From positions 2,035,805-2,099,804 of the forward strand of contig NW_017386028.1 in the NCBI RefSeq assembly GCF_000237925.1: 64,000 bases of DNA, read 5' to 3'. Positions 35,805 to 64,000 of the stretch are shown piece after piece. Each line of letters begins with the position of its first letter. Position 1 is the stretch's first letter. Made by a program: the position numbers and the translations under genes. The notes below the pieces were generated by a model, which was not told where the DNA came from, ran no database searches, and saw nothing but the letters and a program-made list of their open reading frames with translations. This DNA comes from Schistosoma mansoni. Lineage: Eukaryota > Platyhelminthes > Trematoda > Strigeidida > Schistosomatidae.

Positions 35805-37543
35805 TAAATAAATCCCTCAAAATCAATAGCTCTGTAAGTCTAACATTTTATACTGACCACATCTGCTTTACTGGACCCACATAGCTGAAGACGCTCGATC
35901 ACACATCCACACCAGATCACGAGTGGGTACGCCGTGCTGCGCATCCCTTTCAACTGTGAGTCAGCTTAGACCAAGCATTATCAGACATACCGATAGCTTT
36001 CCAAATATGTCTTCAAACTCATTCCTTTCTGTCTTCCAATTTGACTAGGTTGGCATACTTCCAGTACATGAATGTTACCGGTAAAGTCGTTGTCAAACTT
36101 CGGACACTCGTGACATCTTATGTGGCAAGCCCGTCGTGATCTGGTACACTAATTCGTAAACTGTGAGTCTGATCCTTGTTTGAACACTATGTCATTTTTT
36201 TAACTTGCATCTTCATGTATCGTGATATTTTTACATATTTTCGAATGTTTTTTCTCGTTCATTTGTAAACTTCATATTCATGACGGAGGAACAGACTCTC
36301 AAGTTATTTAAGATAAAGACTATTTCGCCTTCCTCATTTCAGCTAATACCACTTTTGCCCGACAATATGGAAGCTTGTTCCTGCTCAGAAGAAGCTCACT
36401 TCCATGCGCACGGTGTGTCGGACTCACCTTCACTATTCCTCACATTACTGAGGCCACTACAGCGTCATTTCAACAGGTATGTGTTGAGTAGGCTCCCAAG
36501 AACTACAGTGGAGCCTCCAGGGGCCCTAAAGGAGCGGCAAAGTTTTCATCCAATCAGAACATGATAGAGCTTTCTAGAATAGAAATTTGGCATGCCACTA
36601 TTGGGCAGCAGGATAATATGTCTCTTTGCGGGTCGGCCAAATCATAATATTGGTTCAACAAATGCTCATATCTAGAAATACCGTGATTTTCTGTACCTTT
36701 CGGTTCTTACCAATTAAACACTTCTCCAGCTTTTCTTCTGTCTTCTGATTTACGACGGTTCAACGTTCAAGTGTCTTAGTCGTAAACTGTATTCTGCGTT
36801 ATTCAAGTAGCAAACTTAACAGCATCTCACACCTAGTATGTTTACTAATGATGTTTTGGAACCTTACGAAACCCTAAAATTAGTTATTCTTAAGCATGAA
36901 GATCCAACTCACTGACAAAGTTCAAATCAGCTGTCTCATAACATCGAAGTACAACAGCTCAGCAACAGAAATGTTGCTACGATAGTGAGAGGTCACTGGC
37001 CAACGGTCCTTTAACGAGGGTCTGTTTGGACTGCTATTCTTGTCTGAGCCTCCCGAAAAGATGCAGGCAGTGGTTGTTTCACTTCAAAACAACGCTGTAG
37101 ACGAGCTGGCTGTATCTACCGGTAGGATTCTGAAGGTCACCAGAAGTCCCAACGCCGAGATCTATTCAGTCAAAGAAAAGCCTCTAACGACACGAAACGA
37201 TATCAAAGGCCTCTGTCATACTCTGACATGTTACCTTAATATCCGTCATGACCGTAGACGCTCTTACCAGTAACATTCATGTACTGGAAGTATGCCAACC
37301 TAGTCAAATTGGAAGACAGAAAGGAATGAGTTTGAAGACATATTTGGAAAGCTATCGGTATGTCTGATAATGCTTGGTCTAAGCTGACTCACAGTTGAAA
37401 GGGATGCGCAGCACGGCGTACCCACTCGTGATCTGGTGTGGATGTGTGATCGAGCGTCTTCAGCTATGTGGGTCCAGTAAAGCAGATGTGGTCAGTATAA
37501 AATGTTAGACTTACAGAGCTATTGATTTTGAGGGATTTATTTA
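35805..37543. repeat. 1.7-kb structure with 281-bp inverted arms
   Basis: Left arm 35805-36085 and right arm 37263-37543 are close inverted copies. Each begins or ends with TAAATAAATCCCTC or its reverse. The 1.18-kb centre has no convincing gene, although short open frames exist (36280-36564, 37040-37273). A diverged copy of one arm is at about 46400-46715. The structure could be a foldback-type DNA element, or two copies of one short repeat inserted in opposite directions. Confidence 0.8.
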
Positions 37544-37549
37544 TCCCTC

Positions 37550-39155
37550 CATGCTTTATTACTGCAGAAAGCATTGACTGGCGATCTTTACCTGAGCTCT
37601 TTCGTCAGAGATCGGAGACCCCACTTATTCTTAACTTTTAGTGGTTTGCTATTCTGAACCTTAAAGGTCTTTCTTAACTTTCACCACTGCAGGTATGTTC
37701 ATGTTATGAGCTTGTAATAATTTTTATTGGCTTGGAAAATTGGTAGAATTCAGACATTTATTACCTATGCCTATAATCACCAACATAGATATAGGATATA
37801 TACTATCCGTTTGATTCTGACATATTTGTCCGTCGGATGACTGACAGGAGTGAGTGGTTTCATTTTGTTGATTAAATATTCATATCACAACATGTATTTA
37901 GTACATGCATGTGCATTTTCGGGAACAGTTCCGCTGCTGACTATCCCATCTCGTAGTTATGCAAAAAAATACTGGATTACATGTAGAACTAATCACATAG
38001 TATTGGCAATTATTTACAACAATATGAATATAAGCTTCCTATTGAGTGTTCAGTAGTTGGATGTGTAATCACGTGTTGTGAGAAAATTGAGCTTGTTTTC
38101 GCCTGATTATTAAAGAGAACCAACTTCACTAAATGGCCAAGGGTCTGCTAAAATGGTATGTACATGAGGCTGGACAAATGTGTGGTAATGTACACAATTC
38201 TTATTTCCGTGACTGACCTATACTTTGTGACTCCCTTACTATGAAGAATTCGGTGTTCGTAAGCCTAATATTTGATTGTGAAACCTCGCAAATTACGATG
38301 ACAAATCAGCTACCTCGATTTAATACTAATTATTTCAAACAGCTGAGACCTGTATTTGACAATCACTCTCATTTCATACTTAGTTACATTTCTTCCAAGA
38401 GTCAACGTACATGCACTTAGTGATTTTAATTTCGAAAAATCATACACTTCAATGAGTTCTCTGATTCACTTCATAACAGCATTTATTTCTGCCGCCGGCT
38501 ATCTTTGCAAGAATATCGGCAACCTAAAAATTGAAACCCTATACAAGAAGTAGTAACGCTGAGATTTTTGCTTAGTCCCGTGTAAAAGCTACAGATGATT
38601 ACAGCTTTTGAGCACGAGTTTGGTTTATCTCCGTGAATATTATGATTCGGTGGTTTGTATATCTAACCAGGGACGGTAATACTAACAGCTAAGCAGGAAT
38701 TGCCGTTTGAAGCAGATATATAACAACTACAACAATAAAGAAAGCTCTTATCTCCACCATTGATCTATCTCTGGTATACAAGTACAAAAACATGGTGAAA
38801 AACAGCCGAGATCAAAATAAAGATGACAAAAATATAAAACGTTTAATGATATTGTTAAATGTTGCCCAGTGTTGGTAGCCTTGAAAACAATACAGTTTTC
38901 ACAACAAAATATGTTTTGTTCTCGTTATTTCACATAAAACTAAATCGGTTGTCTACTTTTGGTGTATGGCTGCGTGAAAATCAGTGCTTGCCAGCAGTGT
39001 GATCGTGTAAGCAATGTGGTAGCAGAATTTGAGTGATGAGTTTTCAAGGACTTTGCGGAGCAACGCACCGTAAGACGAAACAACCCGTTAACATTTACTA
39101 TGAAGTCGAAAAATAGCTTCGCAAATTTATTTACAATTCCTTCAAATTTTTGATT
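37550..39155. other. Intergenic, nothing recognised
   Basis: AT-rich with only short open frames. No repeat family of this window is recognisable in it. Confidence 0.4.
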
Positions 39156-39159
39156 ATAC

Positions 39160-40860
39160 TTACTTACTCACTTATGTCTGTTACCCCTAATGGGGGAGCA
39201 TAGCATGCTCACCGGCATTCTCCATCCAACTCTGCCCTGGTCAATCCGTTCCAGCTTTACCCGCTGTCGTTGCTAGATCCTCCACATATTTCTGCTTGTC
39301 AGCTCGAATACTTCTTATCACTTGATTGCTTACTTCTGTGTATTCAGCTTGTGTCTTGATTTTCTTGTTTCTTGTCTGACTGTTTCTAAGTGCTGTCTTC
39401 TTGTTCTTCCTTTCCTGAATCTTGTGCAGGGTTCCGAAAGATATTCACTCCTTATGATGATGTTTCTTGCAGCTTAGAACCTCCTGATGCGTTAAAGTTG
39501 GTACTTATTGAATCTCTTTTTCATCCTCCATAGCAGTTTCTTCTTTGAGTAGATCTGTGGCAAGCCCATTCAACTACTGTATTATTTGTGTGCTCTCTGT
39601 AATCTTAACATTTAATCCACTTTGTAAGTTTAAGTGTGAGTCTGATTGAGCCCATGTGTCTGTACATCAATCCTTAATCTGTTCTCTCATTGGTTGTAAA
39701 CAAAGACAATCAATAATTTATCACAACCATTAACACTCATAAATATATATGGATTTTTAACACTCACACACACACCCTTGTTTTTCCTGTGTGCTTGCTT
39801 TCTGTACGCTTGTGGATTTTTACCGAGCTTCAACAATAAACTATCTCTATAACTGGTGTTCAGGCTTTTGAATAATCTCGAGTAAACCCGTAATTCTACT
39901 AGGAGATTTAGCCTGCAGTAAATAATCAGTTAGCGGGATATTATTTATTTATTGGAGTCAGATATAGAGGAATTAATCCTCTACAGATCCTGTAAGTCTT
40001 GGAACCTGTTGTTGAGAGGTAACTTGAATTCGTTCAGTTTGTCAGTGTGTCAAAGGAAAGCTTTTTTAAACGTTTGTAATGCTGTTTCTCCAGTTGTCCA
40101 GTGCTTCTGTTGATTAGGTTTCATCTTGGTCACAACCACACTCTTTACCTTCCCTTAAAACTTGAGATTAAAATTGCTTCATAATGCTCTTCCTTCCTAT
40201 ACTATATCCTCATATACAACCTTTCTCTTATATACTACCACCAATAAATTAACTATTTCTATGAATCCGGTGTTCATCTTGTTGTGCTAACGAGGTATGG
40301 CAACTTCGACCGATGCATAAATGTGCCTAGTCCTACGTTGTAGCTGACTGACTGGTCGCAACCAGGTGGTGATGTAAAGCATTGTCAGCTCCTCTTCTGG
40401 TTCTCACGTCTTCTATTGACCTTGTAAAACTCCTAGTGATGCAAATATCTATCTTGTTCTGTGCAGTGTGATCTGGTGAGACTCATGTAACGTTACGTAT
40501 GAGTTTGTGACGGAATGTAGTGCCGCCTATAACCATTTTGTTGAATGTACATAAATCTGCAAACCTTTCTCCTTTCTCCCAGTCAGTCCATGTCGCCCCA
40601 CGATGTCTTCATATCGGGTGTTTTCCACTTGGACTTTGGCGTTTAGGCCTCCCATCCAGTTTTTAAGGTCTTCTCCTGACCACTTCGTCATGATTTATTT
40701 CAGCTAGTCATAAAACTGATCTCTATCGTCGTCGTTCCTATAATTGGTGGGTACATAACATTGACATAACTTTGACCTCTGACATTTTCGGTTTCATTAT
40801 GTTCTGGGTTTCGTATTTTGGACGGTTAGATCAGGAAACCTGAAATCAATAGATATAATA
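39160..40860 (-). mobile_element. SR2-like (RTE) LINE, internally deleted and split by later insertion
   Basis: On the minus strand, 40860-40355 encodes the end of the RTE endonuclease (AKVQVENTRYEDIVGRHGL, then MVIGGTTFRHKLI and EDVRTRRGAD). The part at 39520-39255 encodes the linker (IKTQAEYTE, ADKQKYVEDLATTAGK). The sequence then jumps to the 3' terminus with the reversed tail at 39160-39190. The reverse transcriptase is deleted. About 0.8 kb of other sequence, including an RTE family-B end, lies between the two parts. Confidence 0.8.
40130..40353 (+). mobile_element. 3' end of a second RTE family, nested in the SR2-like copy
   Basis: This segment (CTTGAGATTAAAATTGC ... GTAGCTGACTGACTGG) matches the 3' end of the insertion at 51110-51716. 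It is 5'-truncated with no coding sequence left. It interrupts the minus-strand LINE. Confidence 0.8.
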
Positions 40861-41689
40861 AGTAATTGTTGTAGTATAAGAACGGTATATTTAGGTTGAT
40901 TACTTGTAATTCACGAGCGAACTTTTATGCTTGGACTGGAATTCTGTTTCCTCATTATTTGAGACTAAACTAACGAGTGAATCAATCGATCGTGTGTCAA
41001 TAACGGCCGGGAACAACATTTGGACGTAACAATGAATGTAACGACCCGAAATCCAGTGTTTGGTCTGATTGTAGAACTAACGAACCAAAGTTCATTCGAT
41101 ATAGCGCACAGCTTGCGAAGTGTTTTTTGAGTGACTCGTATTAAATTATATCGTAACACAACCTTTTTGCTCAATTTAAACGATTCTGATTTAGGAAAAA
41201 AAAGCAAATTATATCAAAAGTGCCGAAAACCTCAAACGGTATAGCTTGTCTTATAGAGTCAAATGTCTCTCTAGAACAAAATAACGTGTTAGACAGAGAA
41301 AGGAATAGTTAATAAACAAGTCCTAAGTACCTGAAAATCAATGACTATTTTCAACAAGATGGAGTCAAATATCTGTCTGCAAGGGTCCGGGCAACTGTAT
41401 TCTATAGACAAACAAAAGCCAACAATCGTGAACTGAACAACACCATAAACTCGAGTTTAGTCAAGCACGGCTCCATCGTCAATGACCCAGCAATATGCAA
41501 CAGTAAAATCAAGGCAATAAAGGTAAATCCTTAACCAAAGCCAAGCAATAAGGGTCTAGACAAAGAAGACTGAAGAACATAAAATATGGTTGCTGAAGAC
41601 CCAGGTAAAAGTTGAAATACAAGACAAGGCAAACTCATAAAAAAATAACACTACTCTCAGAACAGGGATTCGTGGGAATTGTAGCAATT

Positions 41690-41935
41690 TGAACTCTTGA
41701 ATTCATGAGTTCATCTAAGTTTGACCTAAAAGCACTGAAAAGCCGTTTTGTCCTAGTATGAGATTTCTCAGCAGTGAGCACCCAGAATCCTGCGCACGGA
41801 GCTTGAATCCAGGACATTCCGTCTCGTGTACGACCTCTTAACATCTAGACCACTGGACCGGCATCCAACGGTGCTAATGTCTAACTTCCATCAATTCACA
41901 ATCTTGAGCAACACTTAGTCCATTGTCTGAGGTGG
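41690..41935 (-). repeat. Decayed copy of the second ribozyme SINE
   Basis: On the minus strand there is a tRNA-like head (GTGGTCTAGATGTTAAGAGG, a B-box-like GGATTCAAGC), then CTGAGAA...GGACAAAAC. Both core blocks are mutated, so the ribozyme is dead. The 5' segment to 41935 matches the copy at 23.4 kb. Confidence 0.7.
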
Positions 41936-42499
41936 ATATAGAGTGGATTAAAAATTTTCAATTTAAAAAATAATGATAAAGTTGTAATAAATGATATATA
42001 TATATATATTTGATATATCAAACATAAGTTATACACACATAAAAAATATAGAGGACGTTTCTTGAATTGTCAGGAATAGTTACGTTTCAATTGTGTTTGG
42101 TCTGGCAATCCACAATTATGAGTAGTTAGTGATTTCAACCATAATTATTTTAATCCTTGATACATATACAGATAAAGCATGTAATGAGGATACTAAGCTG
42201 GTCTGTAGATATAGACAGAAAATATATTAGAGTTCTGTTATCGTAACAGCGGATAGCTAAGAACAAGAAGCATGTGAATGCGACAGTGCATTTGTAAATG
42301 ATGATCAATGTTTCATGCTAAGGGGTATTCGGAAACAGAAAATCGAAGGTCGTGTTTTCTAAAGAACAATTCTACAGCCAATAATAGTTGTTGTACAAAT
42401 TATGAGAATTATTGAGAGAAATGTAAATAACGGCAAAAGCCGATTACGTAGTAAGTCTATTCTAACTATTCCCACAGATATATGTCTCACACCTGACGT

Positions 42500-42575
42500 G
42501 GCTTTCCAGTTCTTCCAGTTTCTCATTGGTGGTCTAGCCTAGATCAACTCATTAATTCGACTGTTAAATCAACAA
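42500..42575 (+). repeat. 3'-end fragment of the second ribozyme SINE
   Basis: It contains CCAGTTTCTCATTGGTGGTCTAGCC and a following ATCAACTCATTAATTCGACTG tail, without a head or core. Confidence 0.55.
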
Positions 42576-42859
42576 TACTGTTCAAAAAGCATTCTGAAGG
42601 GTTTTTCAGAGTATTTCTCCGGTTATGATGTCATCTTGCAGTTTCTTAAAATTACTCATTGGCTCAGTGAGTGTGAGAACGGTAGATTAGTATGTAATGA
42701 CCAGATCTTTATTGATACTGGCGTTTGTCTTCTCATTGAGCCTTTGTGTATTAGTTCCGAGCATGTTGGAACTCCTTATATGTGCTATTGCTGCTGGTAC
42801 GTTAGAATTCTATTCAAGAGTATTTGTTCTAATTTCACTGCTCAAAGAATGTGATCCCA

Positions 42860-45800
42860 TGTGATCTTAGGTTGATTATAACTCTTAAGGCCCACTTCCC
42901 AAACAGACCAGTTTGTAGCACGTAGGATCGCGTGGAGTAAGAAATCTAAGCGAAACCTATATGAAACTGAGGAAAGACTTTTCAATATATCTTCTTTAGT
43001 TTGCCCTTTAGAGCTGGTACATCCGGACGCTTAAAGTCTCAACTGCTGTCCCCAGTAGCTTTTTTTTGATCTCACAATCAAGTAGCCCTATGACGGCGTG
43101 GTAGCTTTCCTTAGAGGAGCCAGGATTGACAAATCATCGATCAGGAGCTTCCCGATGCCGTCATGGCGTAGCAACATCTGACTGTGTCATACACCATCAA
43201 TAACCCTGCGTTTGCGAATAATCTTATTTCTTTAATGAGTTGCAAAACCCGAGCTTCGGCGGGGTTATCTCCGTTGTATGCGTTCAGCGAATATGATTTC
43301 GTGAAAACTGAAGTCTCCCAAGGTTAACATGTATGCTCAAGAGGGAAGGAACGAGCTAAGCCAGCATTTGATTGCCTTACCGCGTGTCAACAGTAATGTT
43401 TCTGCACTCAACCCAAACTACACACTTTGCCGTGTAAGATGATCCCTTCACATGAGTCTGAAAAAGATTAGCAAATTCTTGTGTATACACTTGGTGTGCT
43501 AGCAGGCAGGATTTCAGTATGGGGGGTCGTCGCATTTACGTTTCTGTTTTCCTGTCGCTATGAAACAAAGGCTAGCCAGATTTTGCCGGCCCCTGATTTG
43601 GGAAGACGCCCAGGTTTCGGTAGTTTCTTTCGCAATAAATTGAGTTGAATTACTTACTTCATGTATCTCATCCATTTAATTTGACAAATGAATGATGTCT
43701 GTATGTTAGACGTTAACACCTTTCGTTTGTAACGGATGTATTTCCTCGTTTTCTTAGTCTAAATGAGCTCTGTTAATGCAAAATCCAGAATTCGCGGTCT
43801 TACCAATGTGCATGGATTGGGAATAGTTCACTGACACACCTCAGTTTAAGTATACTAAGAAACAACAATTGAAGATAATTTTCGTACGGTAACGAAGAAA
43901 GCTGTTTAAGATAAAATAAATTTTGGCACTAAATGACCAGATATAGGTAAAAAAAAACAGAATATACATGAACAATACTTCCCCTAGCATGTATAGAGGT
44001 TAACTATAACGACACTTAGTAAAACCAAACTGAGGAACACTAAGTGATTAAAATCGATAAAAAATATTGACCGCCTCCATGCCACAGGATCGAGAATATT
44101 CCTACCAGTGAAAAAAACAACATTGCATCCAAATAAAAAGGTTAGATCGGTCTAATTTACTCTAAAAAGGAGCAGTAAATTGTGAAATAAGAAATACACA
44201 AGAAAAAATAACTATACAACTAATTACCGGTTGCCAATAAAAATGTTCCTACAGAGCATTTGAAGATCAATAATCCAATATGGCAACCGTCAGAAGATAA
44301 TATTAAGTAAAATAAAATTTGATATTTCCAATCACATCCAAGGGCTAGTCACAATTTATAAATTGTAGACCATTCGCTGGTAAGTGCTGCAGATAAACCA
44401 AAAAATAGGCAAAGCATACTTAAATATTGAGAGCAATATCTGTGAAATTCTGTGTTAGGAAGGCAAAAAAGAAATGCTACTGCTGGCAATGCATGCATGA
44501 GGAAAATCTTGCACACATGAAGACATACATATGAAAGGGCAATCGTAGTGAGTGCCCTGGAAACTATTCAGGGCTTTCCAACCGATTGCGTAGATAGCCA
44601 ACATAGATTATATATGTGGACGGTCGTCTGCCAGAGTCGGATGGGAATGGTGGATTCATCTAGGGCTCAGTGATATTTCACTACTGGTAGTCCTTTCTCC
44701 CCCCATATTTTTACTCCTGTAAGTCCACGAATAGAATAAAATGCTCCAACTCATTCCTGTGTTTAAAACAAACATCATGTGGTCCGTACGGATACAAGTG
44801 GACTCGGGATGGTAACTAACGTCTGTGGGCACTAAGTGCCCCGAGAATGGTATCCGCCACTCAAGAATGAGGAGGTAACCCTCATAAACTGGGTTCTAGA
44901 CCCCCTGATTCGCATGAACCGAATGAAGTACTCGGTAGCTTTAGGGGCTGTTTTACAAACGCCCATCATTTAATATCATAGTATTCGACCTCAAGATCAA
45001 GGTGTTCCGGAATTTCTCGCACAATACTTGTTTCTTATGCTGAAGAGTCTTTTTTGGAATTCCCATGATACAGTTCTGATGAGGCTGCCCGCCGAATATA
45101 GTATATCTTGGAACGTTTTTACATCTTCAGATCTACTCAAATAACTAGACAGTAAAAACATCTTTAACATCGTCAGCACGAGCAGACTTCACATATAGAT
45201 TTGAGTGATTTGGATACTTGACATTCTTGTCATCGAGTGACCCACGCGACCGTTAATAGTTCCATTTTGATAGGTCTGGGCTTTCTAGCTAAGTCATATC
45301 ACAGCATAATGTCGTGTTTACTTACAAAAAGTCACCAGGAAGATATTTATACAATGATACAAACCCTGAATAACTCACCTAGTGACTCTTGAACTGGTAC
45401 ATTGGAAGTGTAGGAGAACGGGAAGATATGTGATCACGATGCTATACCGTATACCTAAAAGGGAGTCGCTTCAAAACAAAGCCCGAGGTAGCATGCAAAG
45501 AAGAATACTCGCTAACTTTTTAATGATTGAAATTGGTGAACTTCGGACTTTGCCTATGAGAGCAATAGTGGTGATATCTGATTTTTTTCCGAGATACGCT
45601 TCGAAATTTACTTTAGCTATATGATTACTGAGAGGTTCACTCCAGGTACTATTCTACGAACACTCATATTATTAGCTAAAGTTCTTATTCTTTTAAGTTT
45701 CTGTGGGGCTAAAATAAAAGTTATATACCCCCCCCCATCGAGGAAGCCCTTCGCTAATTTGAGCATATATACAAATAAATAAACACTTCGTTATTTCTGT

Positions 45801-45900
45801 CCAATAAAATGTCAGGTTCGAAGTTTTCGTACAAGCTTCAAGTATGGTTTCAAAATTAGGTTTCCGATGAACTGGAGACAAGATTGGAGTAAATCAACAT
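42860..45900. other. 3 kb without recognised genes; patches of unusual base composition
   Basis: Two stretches, about 43060-43640 and 44560-44960, are clearly richer in G+C than their surroundings and look like pieces of unknown mobile elements. I cannot assign them to a family. There are no long open frames, and a C9 run lies at 45728-45736. Confidence 0.35.
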
Positions 45901-45904
45901 TCAG

Positions 45905-47105
45905 AAAAGTGTATGCCATTTGTCTAAAATCCTCGAGGCACCTATAGGTGGTTGAGAGAAATAATTTGAGATGGCATATAGAGTTTGATCTGACTCGACT
46001 TCAAAGTTGGGCAGACGACAACGAACTTACCTTCAACACTTCAAATTGTAAAGTAGTCCATCTGCGACATGTTGCAGACTATAGTTACAACTTAGGAAAC
46101 TTCTCTCTAGAAGTATCCCAAGTCGAAAAAGATTTAGGAGTGTTGGTACCCGACGACTAACTGACAAAAACACCTTTAGAGCAACCCTTGCACTGGTAAC
46201 ATTGGAGCGCATTTTGGCCAGTTTGACGTTAGAACTTTCCACATAATCTTCGTCCCCATTTAAACTACGGAAACATCGTATTTCCTCCCTCTCTCCAAAA
46301 GGATATGGACACTCCGGAACGTATCCAACGTCGAGCCACGAAATCAGTTCAAAGACTCAAATTCAAAACTTATGAAGAGCTTGAAGATACGACCAGTATT
46401 CTAGTTTGGCAACTAGCAACCAGTAACACCTTCTGTATTCGAAGCGTTCCCCAATTAGATAAAACCAGAAGTCAGATGCGAAGAGGTAGGAAAGATGTAT
46501 TTGGTACGTTATCAATATATCGAGAAGCGTTTACTCTAATCTGGCTAGTGAACGTAGGAGCTGTGTCCCGCGCTGGGTCGTAACGTGATCTGGTACGGAT
46601 GCATGACCGAAAGCCTTCAGTTAAACAAGTCCACTTAAAACAATGTGGTCAGCATCCAATGTAGAACACTTAATGAGCTATTGATTTTGGGGACTTATTT
46701 ACAGCTACAAACGCCTCCAATCACTCAATCTTCACCCGTTAGAGTATAGGCGTCTTAGAGGTGACCTTCTTATGACTTACAATATCCTTAACATTTTTGG
46801 TCATCCCCTTAAACATCTAATTAAGCTTAGTTACAATACTAACCTAAGGGGTAACACCCAGAAACTGGAGACCCAGCATAGCAGAACGGACTGTAGACAC
46901 AACTTCTACTCCTTAAGAGTTGTCAAATGCCAGAATTCGCTGCCGAATGAGCTGGTCCAAGCGACTTCGCAGGAGTCCTTTAAGAGGAAATTTGACCTAT
47001 TCTTAAAGACTAAGGATAACAACTTATTTTTTCCTCTATTATCGTCAATATACCTAGGTTCTTGCCTAGAGGTATTGGTGATCCAGTACTACTAGACACG
47101 GAAGC
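45905..47105 (+). mobile_element. CR1/Jockey-like LINE, 3' part, carrying a nested insertion
   Basis: Coding remnants follow the usual order: LQSWADDNELTFNTSNCK and KDLGVLV (45985-46155), PERIQRRATKSV...KTYEE (46310-46377), then YKRLQSLNLHPLEYRRLRG and DLLMTYNIL (from 46716), and NSLPNEL to about 47080. These are the conserved segments after the reverse transcriptase in CR1-type LINEs. About 340 bp of foreign sequence separates KTYEE from YKRLQS. The copy is 5'-truncated with several broken frames and ends about 120 bp before the PRPF8 start codon. Confidence 0.85.
46378..46715 (+). repeat. Insertion homologous to the 281-bp inverted arms
   Basis: It follows the order of the right arm at 37263-37543: CAGTAACA...TGTA, AACGTGATCTGGTACGGATG, CAATGTGGTCAG, GAGCTATTGATTTTGGGG, ACTTATTTA. 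Similarity is moderate. It interrupts the LINE coding order, so it is the younger of the two. Confidence 0.75.
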
Positions 47106-47200
47106 CCGTTAAACGAAAGCTTTTTCTATTCCGTCCACAATCATTTGATCCATTTGTTTGAGTTGGTTAGTGACCAATCAAGGCGCGTGCGTATTTTCGC

Positions 47201-47226
47201 CCTTAGGTTGTTCGTTGTCTTTGAGA
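47201..47226 (+). promoter_or_regulatory. Possible 3' splice acceptor just upstream of the PRPF8 start codon
   Basis: A pyrimidine-containing stretch ending in TTAG at 47203-47206 lies 20 nt before the ATG. Schistosomes trans-splice a leader onto many mRNAs, so this could be a trans-splice acceptor or the acceptor of an intron in the 5' untranslated region. It is equally compatible with chance. If the leader's own AUG were used here, the frame would close after a few codons, so the 47227 ATG remains the better start. Confidence 0.2.
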
Positions 47227-63969
<16,743 letters not shown>

Positions 63970-64000
63970 GTAAGTTTTCATTTTTGTGGATTTTATGAAA

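Noticed and set aside
36280-37273. Transposase gene between the 281-bp arms
   Set aside because: The two longest frames (94 and 77 codons) show no catalytic motif or similarity to each other. No transposase can be supported.
45728-45736. C9 run as a functional element
   Set aside because: An isolated homopolymer with no structure around it.
42861-45900. CRISPR-like or satellite array
   Set aside because: No regularly spaced repeats are present here or elsewhere in the window, and the organism is a eukaryote.

Overview
The window is eukaryotic and comes from a blood fluke (Schistosoma or a very close relative). The evidence is the AT-rich DNA, tRNA-derived Smα-type SINEs carrying hammerhead-ribozyme sequences, RTE-clade (SR2-like) and CR1-like LINE fragments, a Penelope-like GIY-YIG fragment, a CsRn1/Boudicca-like LTR element, and a split gene that begins with very small introns. 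The species cannot be fixed from the sequence alone. A 200-base run of N (14845-15044) is an assembly gap.

Two host genes are visible. (1) On the minus strand, 17925 down to 10926, I assemble a four-exon gene of about 384 codons. Its exon phases agree at every junction, and it encodes an unrecognised protein with loosely repeated Tyr-rich modules, perhaps a ciliary or axonemal microtubule protein. (2) On the plus strand, 47227 to beyond the right edge, lies PRPF8 (Prp8), the core U5 snRNP scaffold of the spliceosome. Twenty-one exons give exactly 2097 codons in the window, with all phases compatible and very high identity to the animal protein. The last ~220 residues (rest of the C-terminal MPN/JAB domain) lie outside.

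Layout: 1-9.2 kb is intergenic and full of LINE 3' ends, including a 2.4-kb rearranged SR2-like copy, and ribozyme SINEs. 9.2-10.9 kb holds a Penelope-like fragment. 10.9-17.9 kb is the minus-strand gene, with repeats in its introns. 18-25.4 kb is intergenic with an 80-bp-arm hairpin, SINEs, LINE fragments and a solo LTR. 25.4-30.1 kb has little recognisable. 30.1-35.8 kb is a nearly complete LTR retrotransposon, abutted by a 1.7-kb structure with 281-bp inverted arms (35.8-37.5 kb). 39-42 kb contains nested LINEs and SINEs. 42-45.9 kb is mostly unassigned. 45.9-47.1 kb is a CR1-like LINE with an insertion, ending about 120 bp before the PRPF8 start codon. 47.2-64 kb is PRPF8, with two RTE insertions and one fold-back repeat in its introns.

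The most interesting signal is a second tRNA-derived repeat family, distinct from the Smα-type copies, that carries hammerhead-ribozyme motifs. One copy, near 23.55 kb, keeps a complete core with a perfect 5-bp stem II. Several copies of both families are flanked by inverted arms that resemble each other more than they resemble the family.
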